Source: an uncultured Granulosicoccaceae bacterium
GTDB taxonomy: Bacteria > Pseudomonadota > Gammaproteobacteria > Granulosicoccales > Granulosicoccaceae
Assembly (NCBI GenBank): GCA_938003855.1
Contig: CALKXD010000014.1
Location: 1 to 64,000 of the forward strand
Length of the DNA: 64,000 nt
Direction of reading: 5' to 3'
Shown: piece after piece, positions 39,996-49,289 of the stretch
How positions within the stretch are numbered: the first letter of the stretch is position 1
How the letters are laid out: each line of letters opens with the position of its first letter
Notes under the pieces: model-generated
Told to the model about the DNA's origin: nothing
Databases searched by the model: none
What the model saw: only the letters and a program-made list of their open reading frames with translations
Translations under genes and position numbers: made by a program

Positions 39996-40661
39996 ATGAA
40001 GGTAAAGATGAAAATAACAAGCACCTTGAAACGCACCTTCGCTGCAGTGATTTGCCTTTGCCTCCTGCAACTGAGCCAGTCCACTGCAATAGCCGCTGAA
40101 CGCAAACTACTGGTTATCGGCGACAGCCTCAGCGCTGCCTACGGCATGGCCGTGGAAGACGGCTGGGTAGCGAAGCTCGCGCATCGACTCGACGGTACGC
40201 GGCACCAGTACGTGGTCATCAATGCCAGCGTCTCCGGCGACACCACCGCCAATGGCTTAAGCAAGATGCCCTCGTTGCTCGACGAGTATCAGCCTGCCAT
40301 CGTGTTGATCGAACTCGGTGGCAACGACGGCTTACGGGGTTTATCGTTGAAAAAAATGAAGCAGAACCTGATCGACATGTCGCAAATGGCGCGCGACAGT
40401 GGTGCCGCCGTTTTGATCCTCGGTATGAAGATACCCAGTAACTACGGAGCGGCCTACACGCGCTTGTTCAGCAAAACGTTTGTCACCGCCGCACAGGACA
40501 GCAATGCCGGGCTTATCCCGTTTTTTCTTGAGGGACTGGAGCGATCCATGGACTGGTTTCAGGAAGACGGCATACATCCCAATGAAAAGGCGCAGAGCAT
40601 TATGCTGGACAATGTCTGGACACCACTGACGACACTGATGGATTCTATCGCGGACCATTGA
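39996..40661 (+). CDS. tesA: arylesterase / thioesterase I-like SGNH hydrolase
   Basis: Signal peptide, 'LLVIGDSLSAAYGM', 'VVINASVSGDTTANGL', 'VLIELGGNDGLRGL', 'WFQEDGIHPNEKAQ'; divergent from ybbA/ybbP. Confidence 0.92.
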   Translation: MKVKMKITSTLKRTFAAVICLCLLQLSQSTAIAAERKLLVIGDSLSAAYGMAVEDGWVAKLAHRLDGTRHQYVVINASVSGDTTANGLSKMPSLLDEYQPAIVLIELGGNDGLRGLSLKKMKQNLIDMSQMARDSGAAVLILGMKIPSNYGAAYTRLFSKTFVTAAQDSNAGLIPFFLEGLERSMDWFQEDGIHPNEKAQSIMLDNVWTPLTTLMDSIADH

Positions 40662-40707
40662 TCAGGTGTAAACTACCGCGGTTATTTTCAAAGCGCCGGG
40701 AAATACC

Positions 40708-41475
40708 GTGTCACGACGATACCTCAACAGCAACTACCAGGGGCAACAACAGCGAATAGCGCTGGTGGAAACTCAGCCAGACACTGAGCAATCAACGCCC
40801 GGGGTTCTGTTTTGTGGCGGCTTCAAATCAACTATGGAAGGCAGCAAGGCGCTGGCACTGGAACGCTTCTGTCAGCAACGCGGCGTCGCTTTTACACGCT
40901 TTGACTACTCCGGCCATGGCAGTTCCGACGGTGAGTTTATAGAGGGCAATATAGATCGCTGGTTAAGCGACACACTGAGTGTATTTGATCAGCTCGACAA
41001 TGCACGCAAAACGGTTCTGGTGGGCTCGAGCATGGGGGCCTGGATTGCCACCCTTGCAGCACTGAAACGATCAGCGCAAACAGCGGGTCTGATTACAATT
41101 GCGGCCGCCCCGGACTTCACCGAGCGGCTATTGCAAAGCCGCTTATCCGACGATCAGAAAACGCTGCTGCAACGCGGCCAGACCCTGTTAATGCCAAGCG
41201 AATACGATGACGGCTCGCCCTATCCCATCAGTGGCCAGCTGATCGAGAACAGTCGCGCCCACTGCCTGCTCGATGGTCCGGTTGCTGTTGAAGTTCCGGT
41301 ACGCCTGCTGCACGGCACCGCCGATACCGATGTTCCCTATGATTTATCAGTGGCGCTGATGAGTGCGATCACATCGTCAGACGCACAACTTACTCTGGTT
41401 AAAGACGGTGACCACCGATTGTCGTCTCCTCAGCACCTGATGCTGCTGGAAAACACCCTGCTGGCCCTGCTCTAG
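40708..41475 (+). CDS. alpha/beta hydrolase
   Basis: 'FTRFDYSGHGSSDGEF', nucleophile elbow 'VLVGSSMGAWIATLAAL', 'RLLHGTADTDVPYDLSVAL', 'VKDGDHRLS'. Confidence 0.92.
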   Translation: MSRRYLNSNYQGQQQRIALVETQPDTEQSTPGVLFCGGFKSTMEGSKALALERFCQQRGVAFTRFDYSGHGSSDGEFIEGNIDRWLSDTLSVFDQLDNARKTVLVGSSMGAWIATLAALKRSAQTAGLITIAAAPDFTERLLQSRLSDDQKTLLQRGQTLLMPSEYDDGSPYPISGQLIENSRAHCLLDGPVAVEVPVRLLHGTADTDVPYDLSVALMSAITSSDAQLTLVKDGDHRLSSPQHLMLLENTLLALL

Positions 41476-42179
41476 CGCGCAATCTGCGGTGCCAGCGCCA
41501 GCAGGTCGGTGAGGCTTTCTATATTAAGATCGGCGGGGGCAACATCGTCCGGGTAAACCAGCCCCCCACGATTAATCCATGCCGTTCGGCAACCCACTTG
41601 CCGTGCGCCTTCTATATCCGTGTAGGCATTATCGCCTACGTGCAGGACGGATTGCGGTGAGGCACCCAGTTCTTCACAGGCACGCAGAAATATATCTGCC
41701 GCAGGCTTAGCCGGTAGCTCAAGCGTTGCATAGAGCGCAGAGTCAAACAGGTGTTCGACACCGATTATGGCTAGATCTGCATTGCCGTTGGTTATAGAGC
41801 CAAGCCGGTAATGGAAAGATAAATCCTGCAGACCACCCAGCACCTCGTCATAAAAGGTCACTTGCTGCCGCGCCTGATGAAAGACTCTAAAGCCCTCTTC
41901 GGTGCGCGATTCGTCACCACCGTACTGTACCAGCAATTGCCGCGTTGCCTCCCGCCGCCATTCGCTGACATCAGTTGCCAGCTCCGGTCGGGAGTCGAGC
42001 ATCGCGCCACGCATGGCCCGCAAAGCTTGTGCATCATTGTCCTCAAGGGCCGCCGGACAAATTTGTGAGAGCCACTCGATATAGACCGATTCCGCGTGTG
42101 AAATAACCGGATCGCATGGCCACAGCGTGTCATCCAGATCGAAGGTGATGGCGTTGATACCCATCTGCGCAAGATTCAT
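41472..42179 (-). CDS. HAD family hydrolase
   Basis: 'ITFDLDDTLWPCDPVI', 'LGSITNGNADL', 'KPAADIFLRACEELGASPQSVLHVGDNAYTDIEGARQVGCRTAWINR'. Confidence 0.94.
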   Translation of the reverse strand: MNLAQMGINAITFDLDDTLWPCDPVISHAESVYIEWLSQICPAALEDNDAQALRAMRGAMLDSRPELATDVSEWRREATRQLLVQYGGDESRTEEGFRVFHQARQQVTFYDEVLGGLQDLSFHYRLGSITNGNADLAIIGVEHLFDSALYATLELPAKPAADIFLRACEELGASPQSVLHVGDNAYTDIEGARQVGCRTAWINRGGLVYPDDVAPADLNIESLTDLLALAPQIAR

Positions 42180-42247
42180 TGTTGTATTTCCATGTAGACG
42201 CCAGAAAACTTCATATAAACTGGAAACCCCCTTAGGAGTATGTCACG

Positions 42248-43174
42248 GTGAACTTTTTTTCTGCCTTTGTAATTGCCTGGCTTGTGCTTGCCGTGGTACT
42301 CATAGCGACGGGGGTGAAGATAGTTCGGCAGGGACGAGAATATACCGTGGAACGGTTCGGTAAATATACCCGCACCTTGCACCCCGGCCTGCATTTGATT
42401 GTGCCTTTCTTTGACCGGGTGGGCTACAAAATGAACATGATGGAGCAAGTGCATCCCGTTCCATCGCAGGATGTCATCACCAAAGACAACGCTGTAGTTC
42501 AGGTCGATGGCGTGGTCTTCTACCAGTTGCTCGACGCGGCCAAAGCCGCCTACGAAGTCAACAAACTGGAATCCGCCATTATCAACCTGGTGATGACCAA
42601 CATCCGTACCGTTATGGGGTCAATGACGCTCGACGAACTGCTCTCCCACCGCGATCAAATCAACACGCGCTTACTGATGGTGGTCGAGGATGCCACCTCA
42701 CCTTGGGGGGTGAAAATTAATCGCATCGAGATCAAGGATATTGCGCCCCCCAGAGATCTGGTGGACTCCATGGCCAAGCAAATGAAAGCAGAGCGCGAGA
42801 AGCGCGCCGCGGTACTCAATGCCACGGGTGAAAAAGAAGCCGAGATATTGCGTGCGGAAGGTCAAAAAGAATCCACTATTCTGCAAGCCGAAGGTCGACG
42901 CGAGGCTGCTTTTCGCGATGCAGAAGCACGCGAGCGTGAAGCACAGGCAGAGGCACGCGCCACCACATTGCTGTCAGATGCCATCGGCGAGGGTAATCAG
43001 CAGGCACTTAATTATTTTATCGCCCAGAAGTACGTTGAATCGTTGAAAGACATGGCCCTGTCGCCCAATCAGAAGACTATTTATATGCCGTTGGAGGCCA
43101 GCGGGTTAATCAGCAGTATTGGCGGCATCGCTGAGCTGGCAAAGTCAGCCATCAGCGACTCTGACAAAAAGTAG
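42248..43174 (+). CDS. SPFH/Band 7 (stomatin-like, QmcA) protein
   Basis: 'IVRQGREYTVERFGKYTRTLHPGLHLIVPFFDRV', 'INTRLLMVVEDATSPWGVKINRIEIKDIAPPRDL'; GTG start. Confidence 0.95.
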   Translation: MNFFSAFVIAWLVLAVVLIATGVKIVRQGREYTVERFGKYTRTLHPGLHLIVPFFDRVGYKMNMMEQVHPVPSQDVITKDNAVVQVDGVVFYQLLDAAKAAYEVNKLESAIINLVMTNIRTVMGSMTLDELLSHRDQINTRLLMVVEDATSPWGVKINRIEIKDIAPPRDLVDSMAKQMKAEREKRAAVLNATGEKEAEILRAEGQKESTILQAEGRREAAFRDAEAREREAQAEARATTLLSDAIGEGNQQALNYFIAQKYVESLKDMALSPNQKTIYMPLEASGLISSIGGIAELAKSAISDSDKK

Positions 43175-43184
43175 AGGCACACTA

Positions 43185-43658
43185 ATGGAATTCGTCACCG
43201 CAACATTAACCCCGTGGCACTGGCTGACGGCTGGCGTTCTGCTGTGTGCGATTGAATTGTTTGCCCCAACCACGTTTCTCCTGTGGCCCGGAGCCGCAGC
43301 CATACTGACCGGCCTGCTGGCCTTTCTGCTGCCGTCCGTCGGTTGGCAACTTCAAGTCGCTGTGTTCGCCATTCTTGCGGTCGCAACTACGCTGGCGGGC
43401 CGGGTATTTTTCAAACGCGATGGCAAATCCGATCAACCCTCACTGAATCGACGCGGCGATACGCTCATCGGGCGGCAAGTGGCGCTTAGCGAGGCTATTG
43501 TCAACGGCGCAGGGGCAGTGATCGTAAATAACACCCGCTGGCGGGTTATCGGTCCAGACCTGCCGGCCGGGGTACAGATCAAAGTAGTAAGTCTTGAGGG
43601 CGCATCACTGTCGGTCGAAGCGGTCGCCACTGTCGGTGTAACCGACCAACCCGGTTAA
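43185..43658 (+). CDS. NfeD family protein
   Basis: Three TM helices then 'LNRRGDTLIGRQVALSEAIVNGAGAVIVNNTRWRVIGPDLPAGVQIKVVSLEGASLSVE'; ATG 43185, directly follows the SPFH gene. Confidence 0.92.
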   Translation: MEFVTATLTPWHWLTAGVLLCAIELFAPTTFLLWPGAAAILTGLLAFLLPSVGWQLQVAVFAILAVATTLAGRVFFKRDGKSDQPSLNRRGDTLIGRQVALSEAIVNGAGAVIVNNTRWRVIGPDLPAGVQIKVVSLEGASLSVEAVATVGVTDQPG

Positions 43659-43675
43659 CCGGGCAGCAGAGTGAA

Positions 43676-44170
43676 TTAACGGCTCACCGAAAAATCCACC
43701 ACCACACAATTGCCATTGCCAACGTGGGTCATCGATTCACACAAATGCCGGGTTATCAGAAGTCCACGGCCATGGCTGCACGACGGATCGGCGCTTCGCA
43801 GCGCCACTGCCTTGTGATCAAATCCCTGACCACTGTCCTGCACAGCTATGCGCAGCAGGCGTTCAGAGATCTGCTCTGTGGTAACACGAACGGTACCGAC
43901 TGTCAGTCGCTCAAGCCGCAGCAGGCGCTCCGCAACGTAGCGGTCAAAACCTCCGGGTTGATTTTTCAAATTGGAATCAAGCCGCAGCAATCCGTGGTCG
44001 ATTGCATTGCTCATGAGTTCGCCGAGCACTATATGCAAACGTGGTCGATCAGTGTCCAGATCGCATTGCTCGCATATTTCTTCTACCAGATTGGCTATCA
44101 GATCAACACTTTTCAGTTCAGCTGAACTGTATCTCCAGTGCCAGGAGTTTCTAACGATATCTGTTTGCAT
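43676..44170 (-). CDS. ATP-binding (HATPase) anti-sigma/RsbW-like protein
   Basis: 'LHIVLGELMSNAIDHGLLRLD', 'IAVQDSGQGFDHKAVA', 'HGRGLLITRHLCESM'. Confidence 0.88.
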   Translation of the reverse strand: MQTDIVRNSWHWRYSSAELKSVDLIANLVEEICEQCDLDTDRPRLHIVLGELMSNAIDHGLLRLDSNLKNQPGGFDRYVAERLLRLERLTVGTVRVTTEQISERLLRIAVQDSGQGFDHKAVALRSADPSCSHGRGLLITRHLCESMTHVGNGNCVVVDFSVSR

Positions 44171-44183
44171 CGACGACGGTTAT

Positions 44184-44558
44184 TCAGGAGCGGATAGAAA
44201 ACAACTTGTCAAAGTTAGCGATGGAAAGCACACGCCTCACATCGGGAGTCGGATTAACAAGCAAAATCTTTGCCGCACGCCCTACATGTTCCCGCAACAT
44301 CAACAGCATGCCAAGCGCGCTACTGTCCATGTAAACCGTGTCACTCAGGTCAATGTTAATACACGTGCTTTCCTCGGGAATCGCGGTGTACGATGCCTTG
44401 AATGAGTCGTATATACGGTAATCAAAGCGTCCGGCTACACTGACGGTAGTCTCTTCGCCATTATTGGATCTTTCTGTTGTTACGCCCACAGGGATACGCC
44501 TTGATAGAGTGTTTCGCCGCCAAAAAACCGTTGGAGCACTAAGACCTATCGTCAACAT
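44184..44558 (-). CDS. STAS domain protein (anti-sigma factor antagonist type)
   Basis: 'TTVSVAGRFDYRIYDSFKASY', 'INIDLSDTVYMDSSALGMLLMLREHVGRAAKILLVNPTPDVRRVLSIANFDKLF'. Confidence 0.9.
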   Translation of the reverse strand: MLTIGLSAPTVFWRRNTLSRRIPVGVTTERSNNGEETTVSVAGRFDYRIYDSFKASYTAIPEESTCINIDLSDTVYMDSSALGMLLMLREHVGRAAKILLVNPTPDVRRVLSIANFDKLFSIRS

Positions 44559-44776
44559 CGTACTAACCTTAATGTTTTGTAAGATCGAATATTGACACCA
44601 CCCTCAGTTTGCTCGCAGGCGTGACCAGTCCGCGGTGACGGCGCAACCTTTCGCACAAACCACCGGGCTTGACCCAGCCATAAATAACCTTATTGATTGG
44701 CACGCCGCGACACATCAGATACCCGCGGATTAAATTCCCAGCGATACAACAGGCAGGGTCCAGTGGCGATCAAAAT

Positions 44777-45238
44777 TCAGCGTCGATCTCTGAAAAACTT
44801 CTGTATCACGTCACGGCACTCTTCGCTGAGTACGTCGCCGGTCACTTCGATTTTGTGCAGATGCTGCAGCGCTGCAAAATAATCGGTTTCACCACTGACA
44901 GCACCTCCGCGCGGTTCGGGTGCGCCATACACAATGCGGTCGAGGCGTGCGTGCATCACCGCGCCGGCACACATCAGGCAGGGTTCGATACTGCTGTAGA
45001 GGGTGCAGCCGACCAGTCGATAATTGCCAACAACAGATGACGCCAGGCGAATCGCACAGATCTCGGCGTGCGCGGTTGGATCACAACGCCCAATAGGCTG
45101 ATTGAAGGCTTCGGCAATGATCTCATCGCCCTTCACAATCAGCGCTCCGACGGGCACTTCAGCATGCTCAGCAGCCTGACGGGCAAGGTCGAGACATCGT
45201 CTCATATAGAATTCATGAGCCACGAGATCGGAATTCAA
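44777..45238 (-). CDS. tadA: tRNA-specific adenosine deaminase
   Basis: 'DPTAHAEICAIRLAS', 'TLYSSIEPCLMCAGAVMHARLDRIVYGAPEPRGGAV'. Confidence 0.95.
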   Translation of the reverse strand: MNSDLVAHEFYMRRCLDLARQAAEHAEVPVGALIVKGDEIIAEAFNQPIGRCDPTAHAEICAIRLASSVVGNYRLVGCTLYSSIEPCLMCAGAVMHARLDRIVYGAPEPRGGAVSGETDYFAALQHLHKIEVTGDVLSEECRDVIQKFFRDRR

Positions 45239-45319
45239 CGGAAAAATATCACGGGGTGTCTAGGCTCAACAACGGAGCCGGCAGGTGGTCAATCTATGCA
45301 GGGAGCCTGACCTGTTGAT

Positions 45320-45347
45320 CACCTGCCCGCTACAGCGCGGGCAGGTG
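45320..45347. other. perfect 11-bp hairpin CACCTGCCCGC-tacagc-GCGGGCAGGTG downstream of pnp
   Basis: Exact inverted repeat just 3' of pnp; no adjacent T tract on the minus strand. Confidence 0.75.
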
Positions 45348-45355
45348 TCGTCACC

Positions 45356-47470
45356 TTACGATTCAGCCGGTGCTGCTTCGGCTTCTTCGGAGGTTACAGC
45401 TTTCATGCTCAAACGGATTCTGCCCTGCTTGTCCACCTCGAGGACTTTCACACGGACCGTTTGTCCTTCGCTCAGTTCATCAGCCACGTTCTGTACGCGG
45501 TTTTCAGAAATCTGCGATATATGCACAAGACCGTCTTTGCCTGGCAGGATATTTACAAACGCACCGAAATCCATAATTTTCTGGACTTTACCTTCGTAAA
45601 TAGTGCCGACTTCAACATCAGCTGTGATCTGCTCAATACGGCGACGAGCTTCTTCACCGGCAACCCGGTCACTCGACGCAATCTTGATTACGCCATCATC
45701 ACCGATATCAATAGTGGCACCGGTTTCTTCGGTGAGCGCACGTATGACTGCCCCCCCTTTACCGATGACTGCGGCAATTTTCTCCGGATGAATTTTGATA
45801 GTGATAAAGCGCGGTGCATGCTCTGACAGTTCTTCGCGTGGCGAAGACAGAACTTTGTTCATCTCGCCGAGAATAAACAGACGACCTTCTTTGGCTTGTT
45901 CCAGCGCCGCTTCCATGATTTCACGGGTGATGCCGTCGATTTTGATATCCATCTGCAATGCAGTGACACCACCTTCAGTACCGGCCACTTTAAAATCCAT
46001 ATCGCCAAGATGATCTTCGTCGCCAAGGATATCGCTCAGTACAGCAAAGCGGTTATCGTCTTTGATCAGACCCATCGCAATACCGGCAACAGGTGCCGAC
46101 AGTGGAACGCCGGCGTCCATCATAGCGAGGCTGGACCCGCAAACGCTGGCCATTGAGCTTGAACCGTTAGATTCAGTGATTTCAGACACGACCCGAATAG
46201 TGTATGGAAATACTTCATCATCAGGCATAACGGCAGCAACACCGCGGCGTGCCAGACGACCGTGACCAATCTCGCGACGCTTCGGCGACCCGACAAACCC
46301 GGTTTCACCTACGCAGTAAGGAGGAAAATTGTAATGCAGCATAAAGGCATCGCGACGCTCACCTTCGAGTGCATCGATAATCTGTGCATCGCGAGTGGTC
46401 CCCAAAGTTGCAGTAACAATGGCCTGGGTCTCACCACGGGTAAACAGTGATGAACCGTGTACACGCGGCAGGATACCGGTCTTTACGGCGATAGGACGGA
46501 CAGAGCGGGTATCGCGTCCGTCGATGCGGCGTTCGCCGGACAGAATACGTCCACGTACCAGGCTTTTTTCCAGCGAAGAAAAAGCACCTTTGACTTCACC
46601 GGCACTGGGCGCACCATCGGCGTCAGTCGCCAGTTGAGCAACTACCGCATCACGTACTTCACCGACTTTCTGCTGTCGTTCCATCTTGTCGGCAGTCGTG
46701 TAGGCTGCCGCCAGACCTTCTTGCGCGGCACTCGCCACGCTTGCTGCCAGTGCTTCGTTGCTGGCTGGTGCTTCCCAGGCCCATGCCTCAACACCGACTT
46801 CAGCTGCCATCTCGGAGATCGCCTTGATAGCCGCCTGCATTTGCTCATGACCAAACATAACCGCGCCGAGCATGACGTCTTCCTGCAGACACGCCGCTTC
46901 TGATTCAACCATCAGAACCGCATTCTCAGTGCCGGCCACGACCAGATCGAGGTCGGACTCAACTACCTGTGATGATGATGGGTTCAGTACATAGTTACCA
47001 TCGATGTAGCCAACACGTGCGGCACCAATCGGGCCGGCGAATGGCATACCGGAACAGGCTAACGCCGCAGAAGCGCCGATCAGGGCAGGTATATCAGCTT
47101 GAATTTCCGGATCAAGCGACATAACGGTGGCAATGATTTGTACTTCATTGCGGAAGCCTTTCGGGAACAGCGGACGCAACGGTCGATCAATCAGTCGAGA
47201 GGTCAGTGTCTCGCTCTCGGCAGGGCGACCTTCGCGTTTGAAAAAACCGCCCGGTATTTTACCGGCCGCGTAGGTTCGCTCTTGATAATTAATTGTCAGC
47301 GGGAAAAAGTCGACGTTTGGATTCGCCTCTTTTCGACCTACGGCTGACACCAGCACAACGGTATCACCGATGCTGATCATTATGGCCGCGGAGGTTTGTC
47401 TGGCAATCTCCCCGGTTTGCATGACGACTTCGTGGTCGCCATATTTAAATGTTTTGCTTACGTGAGTCAC
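45356..47470 (-). CDS. pnp: polyribonucleotide nucleotidyltransferase
   Basis: Two RNase PH-like domains, KH '[25 protein letters not shown]', S1 '[30 protein letters not shown]'. Confidence 0.98.
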   Translation of the reverse strand: MTHVSKTFKYGDHEVVMQTGEIARQTSAAIMISIGDTVVLVSAVGRKEANPNVDFFPLTINYQERTYAAGKIPGGFFKREGRPAESETLTSRLIDRPLRPLFPKGFRNEVQIIATVMSLDPEIQADIPALIGASAALACSGMPFAGPIGAARVGYIDGNYVLNPSSSQVVESDLDLVVAGTENAVLMVESEAACLQEDVMLGAVMFGHEQMQAAIKAISEMAAEVGVEAWAWEAPASNEALAASVASAAQEGLAAAYTTADKMERQQKVGEVRDAVVAQLATDADGAPSAGEVKGAFSSLEKSLVRGRILSGERRIDGRDTRSVRPIAVKTGILPRVHGSSLFTRGETQAIVTATLGTTRDAQIIDALEGERRDAFMLHYNFPPYCVGETGFVGSPKRREIGHGRLARRGVAAVMPDDEVFPYTIRVVSEITESNGSSSMASVCGSSLAMMDAGVPLSAPVAGIAMGLIKDDNRFAVLSDILGDEDHLGDMDFKVAGTEGGVTALQMDIKIDGITREIMEAALEQAKEGRLFILGEMNKVLSSPREELSEHAPRFITIKIHPEKIAAVIGKGGAVIRALTEETGATIDIGDDGVIKIASSDRVAGEEARRRIEQITADVEVGTIYEGKVQKIMDFGAFVNILPGKDGLVHISQISENRVQNVADELSEGQTVRVKVLEVDKQGRIRLSMKAVTSEEAEAAPAES

Positions 47471-47505
47471 TATAAATCCTTGAGGTTCTGTCAGATAGGC
47501 CGGAT

Positions 47506-47778
47506 CTAGCGGCGCAAACCAAGTCGCTTGATTAGGTCCTGATAGCGGGATTGATCTTTACGCTTCAGGTAGTCGAGCAGTTTGCGGCGTTGATTGACCA
47601 TGCGCAGCAGTCCACGACGGGAATGGTGATCATGCTTGTGAACCTGGAAGTGCTCGGTCAGGTGAACGATTCTGGCGGACAACAATGCTACTTGTACCTC
47701 TGGTGACCCCGTGTCCGAAGAGTCTCGCTTATATTCGTCAACAATCTCCGCCGTTCTCTCGGCGCTTAAACAACCCAT
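47506..47778 (-). CDS. rpsO: 30S ribosomal protein S15
   Basis: '[58 protein letters not shown]'. Confidence 0.98.
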   Translation of the reverse strand: MGCLSAERTAEIVDEYKRDSSDTGSPEVQVALLSARIVHLTEHFQVHKHDHHSRRGLLRMVNQRRKLLDYLKRKDQSRYQDLIKRLGLRR

Positions 47779-47828
47779 GTGTCATCTCCAATGATGAATG
47801 TGTGGCACGGCGATCGCCGCAAACCATG

Positions 47829-47866
47829 AAAAAAGGCGGTTATACCTGTCATTGTAGCTGACCGCC
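47829..47866 (-). terminator. putative terminator overlapping the truB 3' end
   Basis: Minus strand GGCGGT...ACCGCC followed by TTTTTT; the 5' arm contains the last truB codons. Confidence 0.5.
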
Positions 47867-48781
47867 AATAATACGGACGGTTTCAAGACGTCCGTCAGAA
47901 ATTTTACCCAGCCCGAGAAATTTCCCGCTGGGGTCGTAGACACGCAAAAGCGCCTCGCTTGGCTCTGCACTATCGCGGCAGTGGTCCATCCCGGCGCTTT
48001 GACCGAGCAAGTCATCATCCAGCGCAGGCTTGGCGCCGTTTCTAAACAGCATCGCCCGGTCGTCGTCAAGCGTCAGACTCTGCCAATCACTGATGACTTT
48101 ATCAACCGCCAGCAGCATGGTGTCTTTGTCTTCCACCCGCTGAATCTCTTCGATGCTGTACATGCGCTGCGTTTCAAATGGCGACACAGACACACGGTGC
48201 AGTCGCGTGACATGGGCACCACAGCCAAAGCCGTCTCCGATATCACGCACAATAGAACGTATATAAGTGCCCTTGGAGACACAAATCCGCAAACTGAAAC
48301 GATCCCCGGAGAATTGCAGGAGCTCTATTGATTTTACCTCAATAGCACGCGGCTCGAGTTGCACTGCAATGCCCTGACGGGCAAGTTTGTGAGACCGTAC
48401 GCCATTGCGCTTGATCGCTGAATAAGCCGGAGGTACTTGCAGACTATGACCGAGAAAACCCTGTACTGCCTGGTTCATCTGGTCTTCGGTAATCGGTGGC
48501 ACTACCGCTTCGGCAACTGTCTGGCCATCGGCGTCCTCGGTATCCGTCGAAATACCCAGCAAACCCTCTACTTCGTAGGTTTTTTCTGCATCGAGTAAAT
48601 ACGCGCAAAGTTTGGTCCCTTCACCAAAGCAAATTGGCAACATACCAGTGGCGGAGGGATCGAGGCTGCCTGTGTGACCGGCCTTTTTGGCACCGAATAA
48701 CTTGCGTACCTGCTGCAGCACACCGTTGGATGTACAACCCACCGGCTTGTCTAGCAGCAACACACCATCGATGGCACGCAT
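47849..48781 (-). CDS. truB: tRNA pseudouridine(55) synthase
   Basis: 'DGVLLLDKPVGCTSNGVLQQVRKLFGAKKAGHTGSLDPSATGMLPICFGEGTKL', 'VSKGTYIRSIVRDIGDGFGCGAHVTRLHR'; ATG 48781 one nt after the rbfA stop. Confidence 0.97.
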   Translation of the reverse strand: MRAIDGVLLLDKPVGCTSNGVLQQVRKLFGAKKAGHTGSLDPSATGMLPICFGEGTKLCAYLLDAEKTYEVEGLLGISTDTEDADGQTVAEAVVPPITEDQMNQAVQGFLGHSLQVPPAYSAIKRNGVRSHKLARQGIAVQLEPRAIEVKSIELLQFSGDRFSLRICVSKGTYIRSIVRDIGDGFGCGAHVTRLHRVSVSPFETQRMYSIEEIQRVEDKDTMLLAVDKVISDWQSLTLDDDRAMLFRNGAKPALDDDLLGQSAGMDHCRDSAEPSEALLRVYDPSGKFLGLGKISDGRLETVRIIGGQLQ

Positions 48782-48782
48782 A

Positions 48783-49211
48783 TCAGGGCTCGCCGGCAGG
48801 GCGGTCGAGATCGGGGGATTCAGAGTCGAGTGAATCATCCGATGTGGTATTGGTACGCACGGCCGCATCAATCAGCGACGAGATCTTAACCGCATTTTCC
48901 TGTACGGAGTCGTAACGGAAATGCAGTGTCGGCACAATACGCAGCCGCATTTTGGCACCCAGCTGCCGACGTAAAAAACCGGACGCTTTGTTTAGCGCCA
49001 GCACCGCTTGATCGCGTGCTTCCTGATCTTCTTCCATATCGAACATGGAAACAAATACTTTGGCACTGGAGAGGTCCTTACTCACTTCCACCGCGGCAAT
49101 CGTCAACGTCACAGGGACACGTGGATCTTTGACGCCGAAGCGGATAATTCCCGACAGCTCCCGCTGGATCTGATCGGCAACCCGATAGCTTCGTGGATAG
49201 TCTTTAGCCAC
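48783..49211 (-). CDS. rbfA: ribosome-binding factor A
   Basis: 'RVADQIQRELSGIIRFGVKDPRVPVTLTIAAVEVSKDLSSAKVFVS', 'LRIVPTLHFRYD'. Confidence 0.95.
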   Translation of the reverse strand: MAKDYPRSYRVADQIQRELSGIIRFGVKDPRVPVTLTIAAVEVSKDLSSAKVFVSMFDMEEDQEARDQAVLALNKASGFLRRQLGAKMRLRIVPTLHFRYDSVQENAVKISSLIDAAVRTNTTSDDSLDSESPDLDRPAGEP

Positions 49212-49289
49212 GTGCTACTGCCTGTGTTATTGATTTGATCACCGACCTGATAAGCGGCCGGTGCAACTGGTTGTTGTACTTGCTCATCC

